Source of the DNA: Bacteroidota bacterium
Lineage (GTDB): Bacteria; Bacteroidota; Bacteroidia; Cytophagales; Cyclobacteriaceae
Assembly: GCA_018266055.1 (NCBI GenBank)
Contig: JAFDYT010000019.1
Location: forward strand, 124,001-188,000
Direction: 5' to 3'
Length of the DNA stretch: 64,000 nt
Position numbers and translations under genes: made by a program. This document shows positions 7,059 to 16,038 of the stretch, one piece after another. Under the pieces are notes generated by a model. That model searched no databases, was not told where the DNA came from, and saw only the letters and a list, made by a program, of their open reading frames with translations. The first letter of the stretch is position 1, and each line of letters starts with the position of its first letter.

Positions 7059-8561
7059 ATGGAGCAAAGATCAACGCCAGTGAGGTTAAGTTCTGCCATC
7101 AGCGGAGCGGGCAATAAGACCCGAGGGCTTGCCAGAGACATTTCTGAGAGCCTTGGAAAATTGCCGCCTCAGGCGCCTGATCTGGAAGAAGCAATCCTCG
7201 GTGCATTGATGCTTGAAAAAAATGCGCTTACCGCTGTGGTGGAGTTTTTGCGCCCCGATCATTTTTACACGGATCAGCACAAAGAGATTTTTACGGCCAT
7301 CATTGACTTGTTCAAAGCGTCAGAGCCGGTGGATATGCGCACGGTGGTGGCGCAGCTCCGCAAGAATGGCAAACTTGAAGTTGTAGGTGGTGCTTATTAC
7401 ATCGCCGAACTTACGTCGAAGGTAAGTTCAGCAGCCAACATCGAGTACCACGCCAGGATCATCATTGAGATGGCCATCAAGCGCGACCTGATTCAGATCG
7501 CCTCGCAGGTGCATCACGATGCCTACGAAGACACCACCGACGTATTTGAATTGCTTGACAAAACTGAGCAATCTATTTTCCAGATTTCAGATTCCAACCT
7601 GCGCAAGAATTACGACAACATGAAGTCGTTGATGTTTCGAGCGATTCAGGAACTTCAGGAAAAGAAAAATCATAAAGACGGACTTACCGGTGTGCCCAGC
7701 GGGTTCTCGCGGCTCGACCGACTTACTTCTGGCTGGCAGCGATCTGACCTTGTTATCATTGCAGCCCGGCCTGGTATGGGTAAAACGGCATTCATCGTTT
7801 CGGCTTTGCGCAATGCGGCTGTAGACTTCAACCATCCGGTAGCAATTTTCTCACTTGAAATGGCTTCACTTCAGTTGGTGAATCGTCTGATCTCCGCGGA
7901 AGCGGAACTGGAATCTGAAAAAATCAAAAAGGGAAACCTGGCCGAATTTGAGTGGCAGCAGTTGGTGCACAAAACCAACCGACTGTCGTCGGCGCCGATC
8001 TTCATTGACGATACGCCTGGTCTCTCTATTCTTGAGTTGCGTGCCAAGTGCCGTCGACTTAAAGCAGAACACAATATTCAAATGATTGTGATTGACTATC
8101 TGCAGTTGATGAAAGGCGAAGCGACCGGAAACCGCGAGCAGGAAATTGCCTCCATCTCTCGTGCGTTGAAAGGAATTGCCAAAGAATTGAATGTACCGGT
8201 TATTGCACTTTCGCAGTTGAGTCGCGGTGTGGAAACCCGCGGTGGTGATAAACGTCCGCAGCTTTCTGACTTGCGTGAATCGGGATCTATCGAGCAGGAC
8301 GCCGATATCGTAATGTTCCTTTATCGTCCTGAATATTATAAGATCACGGAATACGAAGACGGTACGCCATCGCAAGGAGTAGCCGAAGTCATTATTGCCA
8401 AACATCGCAACGGTTCGCTGGATAGCGTGAAGCTGAAGTTCATCGGCAAGTATACCAAGTTTGCTGATTACGATTCGCCCGATGGTTTCATCCCGATGAG
8501 CAACATCCAAAGCCGCGTTAACCGTGACGAACCTGAGGCAAACGACGATATGCCATTTTAA
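7059..8561 (+). CDS. dnaB: Replicative DNA helicase DnaB
   Basis: The hexameric 5'-3' helicase that unwinds DNA at the replication fork. The N-terminal DnaB domain begins at PPQAPDLEEAILGALMLE; the RecA-like domain has Walker A ARPGMGKTAF with Lys242, Walker B MIVIDYLQLM and the downstream arginine-rich SQLSRGVETRGGDKRPQLSD. C-terminal IIAKHRNG is typical. About 500 residues, the usual length, with no intein. The ATG at 7059 is chosen; an in-frame TTG lies at 7008 but overlaps the predicted -7 box. It stands alone in its transcription unit. Confidence 0.97.
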   Translation: MEQRSTPVRLSSAISGAGNKTRGLARDISESLGKLPPQAPDLEEAILGALMLEKNALTAVVEFLRPDHFYTDQHKEIFTAIIDLFKASEPVDMRTVVAQLRKNGKLEVVGGAYYIAELTSKVSSAANIEYHARIIIEMAIKRDLIQIASQVHHDAYEDTTDVFELLDKTEQSIFQISDSNLRKNYDNMKSLMFRAIQELQEKKNHKDGLTGVPSGFSRLDRLTSGWQRSDLVIIAARPGMGKTAFIVSALRNAAVDFNHPVAIFSLEMASLQLVNRLISAEAELESEKIKKGNLAEFEWQQLVHKTNRLSSAPIFIDDTPGLSILELRAKCRRLKAEHNIQMIVIDYLQLMKGEATGNREQEIASISRALKGIAKELNVPVIALSQLSRGVETRGGDKRPQLSDLRESGSIEQDADIVMFLYRPEYYKITEYEDGTPSQGVAEVIIAKHRNGSLDSVKLKFIGKYTKFADYDSPDGFIPMSNIQSRVNRDEPEANDDMPF

Positions 8562-8683
8562 AATTTCAAAGTGATCGTAGAAAGTAGCACGAACAGAAAA
8601 CATCCAAGAGACTTTCTGCTTTACGTTTTAAACTTTCCACGTAAAAGCATAACTTCCGCTCCAAACAAATTAACCTCGATACT

Positions 8684-9676
8684 ATGAAAGCACTCGTGCT
8701 GACCAGTACTAGTAATATCGAAATGAAAGACGTGCCCGTGCCTGCTTTATCTCCTGGCAAGGCACTGGTGAAAATCAAAGCCGTAGCGCTCAACCGTCGC
8801 GACGAATGGATCCGTGAGGGAAAATATCCTAACATAAAAACAGGAATGGTCATGGGCTCCGACGGCGCGGGCGTGGTGGAAGCCGTTCACAACGAAGAGC
8901 ATAAAGAATGGGTAGGAAAAGAAGTGGTGATCAATCCTAACATCGACTGGGGGCCAAACTCAGAAGTACAGTCTTCGCGATACACTATTTTAGGAATGCC
9001 AAACGACGGGACTTTTGCCGAATACGTTGCTGTACCCGTCGATCGACTACACCATGTTCCTTTTCATCTCGACTTGCTGCAAGCAGCGGCACTTCCACTC
9101 GGTGGCCTGACTGCGTTCCGAGCATTGTTTAACAAAGGCGAATTGCAGACTGGCCAAAATGTATTGATATCCGGTTTCGGCGGCGGCGTTGCTCAGTTTG
9201 CTTTTCTTTTTGCCAAAGCCGCTGGCGCGAATGTGTACGTTACCTCGGGCAGCGACGAGAAGCTGGAGAAAGCCATGAAGATGGGAGCGAAGGGCGGCTA
9301 CAATTACAAAAAGCAATCGACCTACGAAGACCTCTGGAAAACGAAAGGTGGCTTTGACCTGATCATCGATAGCGCCGGTGGCGACCAGATCAACACGTAC
9401 ATTAAAATGCTACGTTCCGGCGGGAAGATTGTGTTTTATGGTGCTACCAACGGACGCCCTTCCAACATCGACTTTTACAGAATGTTCTGGCATCAGCTTT
9501 CAGTGATCGGCACCACGATGGGCAGCGATCAGGAGTTTAGCGAGATGCTCACCTTCATAGGCAAACATCAGATCCGGCCATTGGTTGATTCGATCCGACC
9601 GTTTTCAAAATTGGCAGAGTCATTTCAGGATGTGACCAAGCCAAACAAAGTCGGTAAGATCGTATTTCAGGTGTAG
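8684..9676 (+). CDS. Zinc-independent MDR oxidoreductase, quinone oxidoreductase-like
   Basis: A medium-chain dehydrogenase/reductase of 330 residues. The N-terminal GroES-like domain contains ALNRRDEWIREGKYP and GSDGAGVVEAV; the NAD(P)-binding Rossmann fold has the glycine-rich VLISGFGGGVAQFAFLFAKA. The zinc-ligand cysteines of alcohol dehydrogenases are missing, which places it with the quinone oxidoreductase / acryloyl-CoA reductase-like groups that use NADPH. The substrate cannot be read from the sequence. It ends three bases before the convergent TPR gene. Confidence 0.85.
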   Translation: MKALVLTSTSNIEMKDVPVPALSPGKALVKIKAVALNRRDEWIREGKYPNIKTGMVMGSDGAGVVEAVHNEEHKEWVGKEVVINPNIDWGPNSEVQSSRYTILGMPNDGTFAEYVAVPVDRLHHVPFHLDLLQAAALPLGGLTAFRALFNKGELQTGQNVLISGFGGGVAQFAFLFAKAAGANVYVTSGSDEKLEKAMKMGAKGGYNYKKQSTYEDLWKTKGGFDLIIDSAGGDQINTYIKMLRSGGKIVFYGATNGRPSNIDFYRMFWHQLSVIGTTMGSDQEFSEMLTFIGKHQIRPLVDSIRPFSKLAESFQDVTKPNKVGKIVFQV

Positions 9677-9679
9677 AGA

Positions 9680-9991
9680 TTAATCCATTTCGTCCAGCAA
9701 CGACCTCAATTCATTGACTGCTTTGAGGTTGTTTTGTTTTTGAGCCTGCGCAATGCCCGCTTCGATGACGGCAGCGGCCTCTTTGTTTAATGAAAGGTCA
9801 ATGTAAATCAGTGAAGCTTGATAATAGGCGGGAACATAGTCTGGATTTGAAGCCATCAACTGATCAAAAATTTCTTTGGCTTTCGCTTGATCTGACTTGG
9901 CCAGTTCCAGGGCCAGCGCATAGCGATTAAAAGGGTCGGTCGGGTCTTCGGCGACAAATTGTTCGAGCATTTTTATTCGTTCAGAATTCAT
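9680..9991 (-). CDS. Small TPR protein
   Basis: A soluble protein of about 103 residues made of roughly two to three tetratricopeptide helices (DPFNRYALALELAKS, YVPAYYQASLIYIDLSLNKEAAAVIEAGIAQA). It has no signal peptide and no catalytic domain. The start is the ATG at 9989-9991; a TTG two codons upstream is less likely. A scaffold role in protein contacts is all that can be inferred. Confidence 0.8.
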   Translation of the reverse strand: MNSERIKMLEQFVAEDPTDPFNRYALALELAKSDQAKAKEIFDQLMASNPDYVPAYYQASLIYIDLSLNKEAAAVIEAGIAQAQKQNNLKAVNELRSLLDEMD

Positions 9992-10089
9992 CGCCAAACT
10001 ATTCTGTTTTTTTGCTATTTATCCTTTATCTTGAGCCCAAAATTAGTTCCTAATTGTTAGGAAATTGATAATCACCCGATTGAAATTTT

Positions 10090-10821
10090 ATGAAGATATT
10101 AGTTTGTATTTCCAACGTGCCCGACACAACCTCCAAGATCGCATTCGTAGAGAATAATACGAAGTTTGATACCACAGGAGTTCAGTTTATTATCGGTCCG
10201 TATGATGATTACGCGTTGGCCCGGGCCATCGAATTAAAAGAGGCTTCTGCGGCTACTGTTACCGTGCTGAATGTCGGTCTGGCCGACACCGAACCGACCA
10301 TCCGCAAAGCGCTAGCCATTGGCGCCGACGATGCCATTCGCGTCAACGCAGATCCTAGCGATTCATTTTTTGTGGCTTCACAAATTGCGGAGCATGCCAA
10401 AGGTTATGATTTGATTTTGATGGGCCGCGAGTCGATTGACTTCAACAGCGGTGTAGTGCATGCCATGGTAGGCGAGTTGCTAGGTATTCCCTCGGTATCG
10501 CCGGTGATGAAGCTGGATATCGACGGCACAAAAGTGACCATGACAAAAGAAATCGAAGGAGGTAAAGAGCAGGTAGAGGCGAGTCTTCCGCTGGTGGCAG
10601 GCTGTCAGGAGCCGATCGCCGAATGGAAAATTCCCAACATGCGTGGAATTATGTCGGCGCGTACCAAACCTTTGAAAGTGGTAGAACCCAAAGGTGTTGA
10701 TCAGATCGTGGCGACAAAGAAATTTGAATTGCCACCGGCAAAAGGAGCAGTGAAAATGATTAGCGCCGACAACGTAGGCGAGCTGGTAAACTTACTGAAG
10801 ACCGAAGCCAAAGTGCTTTGA
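10090..10821 (+). CDS. etfB: Electron transfer flavoprotein, beta subunit
   Basis: Beta subunit of the FAD/AMP-containing heterodimer that takes electrons from acyl-CoA dehydrogenases and passes them towards the quinone pool. The 243 residues begin with MKILVCISNVPDTTSKI and contain the family stretches GPYDDYALARAIELKE and VLNVGLADTEPTIRKALAIGADDA, then LMGRESIDFNSGVV. Length and motifs are normal. It is followed after 56 bases by the alpha subunit, as in most bacteria. Confidence 0.96.
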   Translation: MKILVCISNVPDTTSKIAFVENNTKFDTTGVQFIIGPYDDYALARAIELKEASAATVTVLNVGLADTEPTIRKALAIGADDAIRVNADPSDSFFVASQIAEHAKGYDLILMGRESIDFNSGVVHAMVGELLGIPSVSPVMKLDIDGTKVTMTKEIEGGKEQVEASLPLVAGCQEPIAEWKIPNMRGIMSARTKPLKVVEPKGVDQIVATKKFELPPAKGAVKMISADNVGELVNLLKTEAKVL

Positions 10822-10877
10822 TAGTTTTAAGAATTAGAAGGTGAAAGAATATAGAGACAACGATTTAACTGACAACG

Positions 10878-11831
10878 ATGAATATTTTAGTTTTTGTAGA
10901 AACATCTGAAGGCAAAGCAAGAAAGACCTCGCTAGAGGCAGTGGCTTATGCGCATAAAATGGGCGGCACAGTAACGGCCATTGTGTTGGGTGCTGCCGAT
11001 GCGAATGACCTTCAAAATATAGGGAAATACGGAGCCACAAAAGTGCTTCATGCATCTGATTCAAAACTAAACGAGCCGGTGCTGCAGGCCTATTCTTCTG
11101 TCATCAGCAAAGCGATGGCTGACGAGGCTGCCGATGTGCTGGTGTTGGCCAACTCATCACTCGGTACTCCACTTGCTGCCAAGGTGGCGATCAGAAATGG
11201 TGCAAGCTTCGCTAGCAACGTTACCGAATTGCCAGATACAAGTGCGGGGTTTGTGGTGAAGCGGAGCATCTACACGGGCAAGGCTTTTGCCATGGTAGAA
11301 TTAAAGAATGCCAAAAAAGTAATCGCCATAAAAAAGAACGCAGCCGAATTGAAAGAAGTAGCCGGCGCCGCGCAGGTTGCAAACTATGCAGTGACGTTGA
11401 ATGACGCAGATTTTAATACAAAGGTACTGTCGTCTGAAAAAGCAACCGGCGATATCCTTTTGCCAGAAGCTGAAATTGTGGTATCGGGTGGACGAGGCAT
11501 GAAAGGTCCTGAGCATTGGGGAATACTGGAAGAGCTTGCCAAAGCACTTCATGCGGCTACCGGTTGCAGCAAGCCCGTGAGCGACATGGGCTGGAGACCG
11601 CATCACGAGCACGTTGGCCAGACCGGAGTGAAAGTGGCGCCACAATTGTATATCGCTATAGGAATATCCGGTGCGATTCAACACCTGGCCGGAGTAAATT
11701 CATCGAAGTGCATTGTGGTGATCAACAAAGATGCCGACGCACCTTTTTTCAAAGCCGCTGATTATGGCATCGTAGGCGATGCCTTCGACGTGTTACCTAA
11801 ACTCACACAAGCGGTTTTGGCAGCGAAATAA
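10878..11831 (+). CDS. etfA: Electron transfer flavoprotein, alpha subunit
   Basis: Alpha subunit of the electron transfer flavoprotein, which carries the redox-active FAD. The C-terminal FAD-binding domain is intact: VVSGGRGMKGPEHW, then VSDMGWRPHHEHVGQTG, LYIAIGISGAIQHLAG and the end INKDADAPFFKAADYGIVGD. It has 317 residues, the usual length. It lies directly behind etfB, and together they serve fatty-acid or amino-acid oxidation; the dehydrogenase and ETF:quinone oxidoreductase are not in this window. Confidence 0.97.
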   Translation: MNILVFVETSEGKARKTSLEAVAYAHKMGGTVTAIVLGAADANDLQNIGKYGATKVLHASDSKLNEPVLQAYSSVISKAMADEAADVLVLANSSLGTPLAAKVAIRNGASFASNVTELPDTSAGFVVKRSIYTGKAFAMVELKNAKKVIAIKKNAAELKEVAGAAQVANYAVTLNDADFNTKVLSSEKATGDILLPEAEIVVSGGRGMKGPEHWGILEELAKALHAATGCSKPVSDMGWRPHHEHVGQTGVKVAPQLYIAIGISGAIQHLAGVNSSKCIVVINKDADAPFFKAADYGIVGDAFDVLPKLTQAVLAAK

Positions 11832-11863
11832 TTTTTTCAACTATTTTCATAAAATAAAGTTCA

Positions 11864-12484
11864 GTGGCTGCTCCAAAGAAAATAAAACTTGAAATTCTGG
11901 GCCTATCGTCGAGCCAATCCCAGACAGGATCGTTTGCGTTGGTGCTGGGCGAAACAGAAGGAAACCGGCGGCTTCCGATCATCATCGGCATGTTTGAAGC
12001 GCAGGCCATAGCCATTGAAATCGAAAAGATTATTCCCAACCGCCCAATGACGCACGACTTGTTCAAGTCGTTCGCCAGTGCGTTTCATTTTCATGTAGAA
12101 GAAATCATCATCTCTGATCTTAAAGAAGGCGTGTTCTTTGCCAAGATCGTGTGTAGCGACGGGCTGAAGAAAATGGAAGTAGATGCTCGCCCATCGGATG
12201 CCATTGCCATCGGCTTGCGTTTTGATTCCTCGATTTATACCTACGAAACAATCCTTGCCGAAGCGGGAATTGTATTGACCGACCAGGAGGAAGATGAAGA
12301 AAAGGAAAAGACAGTGCCGAAGCCGGAAGCGAAGCCCAAGGTGAAGAAAGAGCCAGTGAAAAAAGGAGAGGACTTCAAGAGTTTTACTACCGATAAGCTT
12401 CGTGACCTTTTGAAAGACGCTATCGACAAGGAAGACTACGAACGTGCGGCCAAAATCCGCGACGAGCTCGGTAAAAGAAACTAA
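11864..12484 (+). CDS. Bifunctional nuclease (BFN/DUF151) domain protein with UVR motif
   Basis: A 206-residue protein in two parts. Residues 1-135 are the BFN (DUF151) domain, with LVLGETEGNRRLPIIIGMFEAQAIAIE and VDARPSDAIAIGLRF; family members have reported DNase and RNase activity. After a charged linker (residues about 140-170) comes a UvrB/UvrC-type motif, LRDLLKDAIDKEDYERAAKI, typical of protein contacts in repair and stress proteins. The start is a GTG at 11864; no ATG is available before the conserved domain. The combination is common in Bacteroidota. It lies 32 bases after etfA and may be cotranscribed. Confidence 0.85.
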   Translation: MAAPKKIKLEILGLSSSQSQTGSFALVLGETEGNRRLPIIIGMFEAQAIAIEIEKIIPNRPMTHDLFKSFASAFHFHVEEIIISDLKEGVFFAKIVCSDGLKKMEVDARPSDAIAIGLRFDSSIYTYETILAEAGIVLTDQEEDEEKEKTVPKPEAKPKVKKEPVKKGEDFKSFTTDKLRDLLKDAIDKEDYERAAKIRDELGKRN

Positions 12485-12549
12485 TTCTCTGTTGGGTATT
12501 TTCCTTTTTGAATAGCGCCCCTGATTTAACCAATCGCATCCATTAGTTT

Positions 12550-13794
12550 ATGAACACACGACAACGACTTATCGTGATGAACTTCCTTGAGTTCTTTATC
12601 TGGGGCTCCTGGCTAATTTCGTTGGGCGGGTATATGATCATCACTTTAAAATTTACCGGAGCGCAGGTGGGTAGCATTTACGGTACGATGGGTATCGCTT
12701 CATTGTTTATGCCGGCCTTGATGGGCATAGTAGCCGACCGCTGGGTTAATGCCGAACGTGTACTAGGGCTCTGTCATCTCATTGGCGCAGGGCTACTATT
12801 CTGGGCATCGACAGTGAAGGATGCTTCGACCATGTTCGTCATTATGTTGCTTAACGCGATGTTTTACATGCCGACTATTGCTTTGAATAACACCGTTTCC
12901 TACGCCGTGTTAAAAAAAGAAGGGATTGATGTGATCAAAGTATTTCCGCCGATCCGTGTGTGGGGAACTGTCGGGTTTGTTTGCTCTATGTGGGTCATCG
13001 ATTGGGGCCACTGGACGCTCAGTCCATTTCAATTGTATGTGAGTGCTTTTTCTGCTTTAGTGTTAGGCATTTATGCATTTACTATGCCTGCCTGCCCGCC
13101 AGTACGCGCCACTAAAAAGAGCAGTTGGCTTTCAACCCTTGGGCTCGATGCTTTTGTGCTTTTCAAGAACAGACGCATGGCGGTCTTCTTTTTGTTCGCC
13201 ATGTTGCTAGGGGCTGCCCTTCAGATCACCAATACGTTCGGCGGCACTTTCCTCGAAGATTTTAAATTGAACTATGCCGATTCATTTGGGGTAAAACATC
13301 CGAACCTTTTGCTTTCAATTTCTCAGATTTCAGAAACCCTTTTTATTCTCACCATTCCTTTTTTCCTCAAGCGATTTGGTATTAAAAAAGTAATGACCAT
13401 AAGCATTTTTGCCTGGGTGCTTCGCTTTGGATTGTTCGGTGTAGGAAACCCCGGTGATGGTTTAATACTCCTGGTGCTCTCAATGATCATTTACGGAATG
13501 GCTTTCGACTTCTTCAACATATCGGGCTCGTTGTTTGTAGAGCGCGAAGCCGATCGCAGTATCATGGCCAGTGCACAAGGATTGTTTATGCTAATGACCA
13601 ACGGCATCGGCGCTTTTTTGGGCGGCGCGATCAGCGGAAGGGTAGTTGATTATTTTACTGTGGAAGGCGTACGTAATTGGCCCTACATTTGGTTTACGTT
13701 TGCAGCGTATGCGCTGTTGTTAGGCTTGGTTTTCCCTTTTGTGTTCAACTATCGTCATGACCCAGAGAAGAGCGCCAAAGTAGCGGCTCATTGA
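12550..13794 (+). CDS. MFS nucleoside transporter, NupG-like
   Basis: An integral membrane protein of 414 residues with about twelve hydrophobic helices. The N-terminus (RLIVMNFLEFFIWGSWLISL) and the stretch NNTVSYAVLKK, VFPPIRVWGTVGF match the nucleoside:H+ symporter branch of the major facilitator superfamily (NupG/XapB type). It ends with a short basic cytosolic tail. It likely imports nucleosides by proton symport; exact substrate is inferred from the family. No linked nucleoside-catabolism gene is present. Confidence 0.85.
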   Translation: MNTRQRLIVMNFLEFFIWGSWLISLGGYMIITLKFTGAQVGSIYGTMGIASLFMPALMGIVADRWVNAERVLGLCHLIGAGLLFWASTVKDASTMFVIMLLNAMFYMPTIALNNTVSYAVLKKEGIDVIKVFPPIRVWGTVGFVCSMWVIDWGHWTLSPFQLYVSAFSALVLGIYAFTMPACPPVRATKKSSWLSTLGLDAFVLFKNRRMAVFFLFAMLLGAALQITNTFGGTFLEDFKLNYADSFGVKHPNLLLSISQISETLFILTIPFFLKRFGIKKVMTISIFAWVLRFGLFGVGNPGDGLILLVLSMIIYGMAFDFFNISGSLFVEREADRSIMASAQGLFMLMTNGIGAFLGGAISGRVVDYFTVEGVRNWPYIWFTFAAYALLLGLVFPFVFNYRHDPEKSAKVAAH

Positions 13795-13843
13795 TTTACG
13801 TAGGTTCATTATCAACCAAAATAGTAGCTTACTCTGGGCATCA

Positions 13844-13873
13844 TTTGATTGTCACAATTGATCACTAACTTTG
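13844..13873 (+). promoter_or_regulatory. Promoter for the TPR gene, probably giving a leaderless message
   Basis: TTTG (13844-13847), an 18-base spacer and TAACTTTG (13866-13873) match the phylum consensus well. The expected transcription start coincides with the ATG at 13878. Confidence 0.6.
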
Positions 13874-13877
13874 TAGT

Positions 13878-14483
13878 ATGGCCAAAGTGATCCAATTTCC
13901 GAGCCCAGGTCCCGAAAAATTCGGATTTAAACCGGTACGGAAAAAGGGGAAAGCTCCCAAGGCAATTCCCGGCCAACTCAATCTGTTTTCTTCTGCAAAA
14001 ATCGTAAGCCTTCACTCGCTTTCGTCATTTGACGAGGCGCTGATGCTTGATGATCGCGGTGATAAAAAAGCTAAAGCACTTTATCAGAAAGCGATTGAGG
14101 AAGGAGACTCATCCGCCGATGCATATTGTAATTGGGGAATACTTGAATCGCAGGAAGGCAATTTTGCGAAAGCGATTGATTGCTTTACGCAATGCCTCAA
14201 GGAAAACCCGCGCCACTTTGAAGCACATTACAATCTGGCCAATCTATATGCCGAAGCAGGAAACCTGGCCCTCGCCAAAGTTCATTATCAGGTGTCAATT
14301 GAATTGGAACCATACTTTCCCAACAGCCATTACAATCTTGCACTGACTTTGGCGATGAACAAAGAAATAGATCTGGCGATCCAGGCTCTTCAAAATTACT
14401 GTCGACTGGTTTCGGCGGATGAAAAAAGACAGGCGCTTGATCTGATTGCCGGATTATCTCAAACGCTGCGGTCTGTTAAATAG
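13878..14483 (+). CDS. TPR-repeat protein
   Basis: A 201-residue soluble protein. The basic N-terminal 40 residues (PEKFGFKPVRKKGKAPKA) are followed by about four tetratricopeptide repeats from residue 55, for instance ADAYCNWGILESQEGNFAKAI and FEAHYNLANLYAEAGNLALAK. There is no signal peptide. The basic head could bind nucleic acid or another partner, but nothing shows which. It is expressed from a promoter that leaves almost no leader. Its stop overlaps the end of the convergent DUF3667 gene by eight bases. Confidence 0.82.
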   Translation: MAKVIQFPSPGPEKFGFKPVRKKGKAPKAIPGQLNLFSSAKIVSLHSLSSFDEALMLDDRGDKKAKALYQKAIEEGDSSADAYCNWGILESQEGNFAKAIDCFTQCLKENPRHFEAHYNLANLYAEAGNLALAKVHYQVSIELEPYFPNSHYNLALTLAMNKEIDLAIQALQNYCRLVSADEKRQALDLIAGLSQTLRSVK

Positions 14484-15312
14484 ACCAGATCGTAACAAAG
14501 AAAAGCACCAGCCGGTAAAGCTCCAGTGCGACCTTCAATACCACGACCATCAATAAAGACTTTACAATGAGTCGCCAGCTTTTCTCTTTGTAGAATTCAC
14601 TTCCCGAGCGAATCAGAAAGTAGAGGTTGGTGGTGATGAAAATTACAGTAAGGGAGAGTTCGTTCAGGTATTTACCCACCCCAAGAAATGCCGCGAAAAT
14701 CGAAAGCACGATAGCGTTGATAAACAAATTAAAACATGCCAATTCCACCATATACCCCACGTGGTCGGTAAAGTAGCGGTTGTGCTTGCGATAAAGCACA
14801 TTGAGCGGCAGCGAGCCGATCACGACGAACACCATAACCATGAGCTTGGCAAAGCCAACAGTTTTTAAATTGTAGATCAGGCTGAACGAAGACAAATCCA
14901 TGCCCAGCGAAACCATTTTGGTGGCTACAATGCTTTGAAAGAATTTACTGACTGCCGGAAAAGCCCTGAATGGCGATGCCAGTTGGGTATTGAGCGAAGC
15001 ATTGAACAGTTGGATGACCGGAAAGAAAAAATACACCAGATTTAATACAAAAAACAAGGACAAAGGCTTGAGGTAATTTACACGCCGGCCTTCTATAAAT
15101 TCACGGGTTATGAAGCCCGGCCTGCTAAGGGTAAGCCAGAGTGTTTTTAGCAGTTTGGAGTCAGCGAAAGTAATCGCCTCCAGAATGTTGCTTAGGAGTT
15201 TTTTGAACGAGCGATCGGCGGCATGCAACACTTTTTCGCCACAGCGGTTGCAATAGTTTCCTTCAAACTCATGGCCACAACTCTTGCACGTATGCGCGAT
15301 TAACTTTTCCAT
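14476..15312 (-). CDS. DUF3667 membrane protein with zinc ribbon
   Basis: A protein of 278 residues with an N-terminal zinc ribbon, CKSCGHEFEGNYCNRCGEKV (two CxxC pairs), then a DUF3667-type region with LSRPGFITREFIEGRRVNYL and about five membrane helices. The start is the ATG at 15310-15312; a TTG six codons upstream is less likely. The family is widespread in Bacteroidota and has no known function. It lies 19 bases after the HEAT-like gene on the same strand, so the two may form a unit. Confidence 0.8.
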   Translation of the reverse strand: MEKLIAHTCKSCGHEFEGNYCNRCGEKVLHAADRSFKKLLSNILEAITFADSKLLKTLWLTLSRPGFITREFIEGRRVNYLKPLSLFFVLNLVYFFFPVIQLFNASLNTQLASPFRAFPAVSKFFQSIVATKMVSLGMDLSSFSLIYNLKTVGFAKLMVMVFVVIGSLPLNVLYRKHNRYFTDHVGYMVELACFNLFINAIVLSIFAAFLGVGKYLNELSLTVIFITTNLYFLIRSGSEFYKEKSWRLIVKSLLMVVVLKVALELYRLVLFFVTIWSI

Positions 15313-15331
15313 TGGTAAAAGAGGGCGCAAA

Positions 15332-15847
15332 TTAAGCCTTAAATGCTTTCAAGATTTTTTTTCCCCGCGAAATAAAACCGGCGCTTCCAAAGGGCAATTC
15401 GTCTTCGATGTAGGGGATTAATTCATTCTTCAATTCAGGTACTTCCGGCACGAGATTGGCCAGCACGGTCATTGAAAATACCCTGACTGCGATTGGCTGC
15501 TTGCGATCCTTCAATAGGGCAAAACAATTGTCTATCGTTCGGCCTTGCGCCGACTTTGGGATGGCCACGAATTGCAACAACCGTACGATGTTTCTCTTCA
15601 CCGCATCATGCGAATTTGGCCGCTCCAGTTCTTTAAGGATTCTGGTGAGGTGGGGCTTGATCAGGGAGGGTTCACGCTCCACGCATATACTGATCGGCCA
15701 TGACGCACGCTGAGTAATTCGGTAGGGGCCAGCCAGAAAGATGTCCATAAGGTCGGCAAACCGCTTGGGATTACTCCCTACAAAGTCAGCAGCGCGGGCA
15801 TATTGGTGCTGATAGTGCTCTTCGCTAAGAAACTTTCTCAAATCCAT
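15332..15847 (-). CDS. Hypothetical protein, HEAT-like helical repeats
   Basis: A 171-residue, probably soluble and all-helical protein. Segments such as IKPHLTRILKELERPNSHDAVK, NIVRLLQF and PIAVRVFSMTVLANLVPEVP look like HEAT or adenylosuccinate-lyase-type alpha-solenoid repeats, which usually serve protein binding. No signal peptide or enzymatic motif. It starts with an ATG at 15845-15847. I recognise no specific function. Confidence 0.65.
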   Translation of the reverse strand: MDLRKFLSEEHYQHQYARAADFVGSNPKRFADLMDIFLAGPYRITQRASWPISICVEREPSLIKPHLTRILKELERPNSHDAVKRNIVRLLQFVAIPKSAQGRTIDNCFALLKDRKQPIAVRVFSMTVLANLVPEVPELKNELIPYIEDELPFGSAGFISRGKKILKAFKA

Positions 15848-15931
15848 TGACTTAGATTATTTAACTCATTGATATTAGGTTAATTAAATAATTTTACTTT
15901 AACTTTATATTCAACTTAAACAGATGGAGCT

Positions 15932-16024
15932 ATGCCGCTATTTTTTACCATCATTGCTACTGCACTTTTTCAACTAGGCCTGTGCTTTTTTTGCTTTTAT
16001 GCAAAGCAATCTAAAGCCGCCTGA
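15932..16024 (+). CDS. Possible 30-residue membrane peptide
   Basis: A short frame from ATG 15932 to TGA 16022 encoding one hydrophobic helix (FFTIIATALFQLGLCFFCF) and a basic end (YAKQSKAA). A GGAG lies four bases upstream of the ATG, unusual in a genome where such sites are rare. It sits in the 191-base gap between two minus-strand genes. It could be a real single-pass peptide or chance; no further support is visible. Confidence 0.35.
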   Translation: MPLFFTIIATALFQLGLCFFCFYAKQSKAA

Positions 16025-16038
16025 TCGAAACCCAACCC

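Noticed and set aside
7866-8603. 245-codon minus-strand frame opposite dnaB
   Set aside because: Antisense to a highly conserved helicase; arginine- and phenylalanine-rich without any motif.
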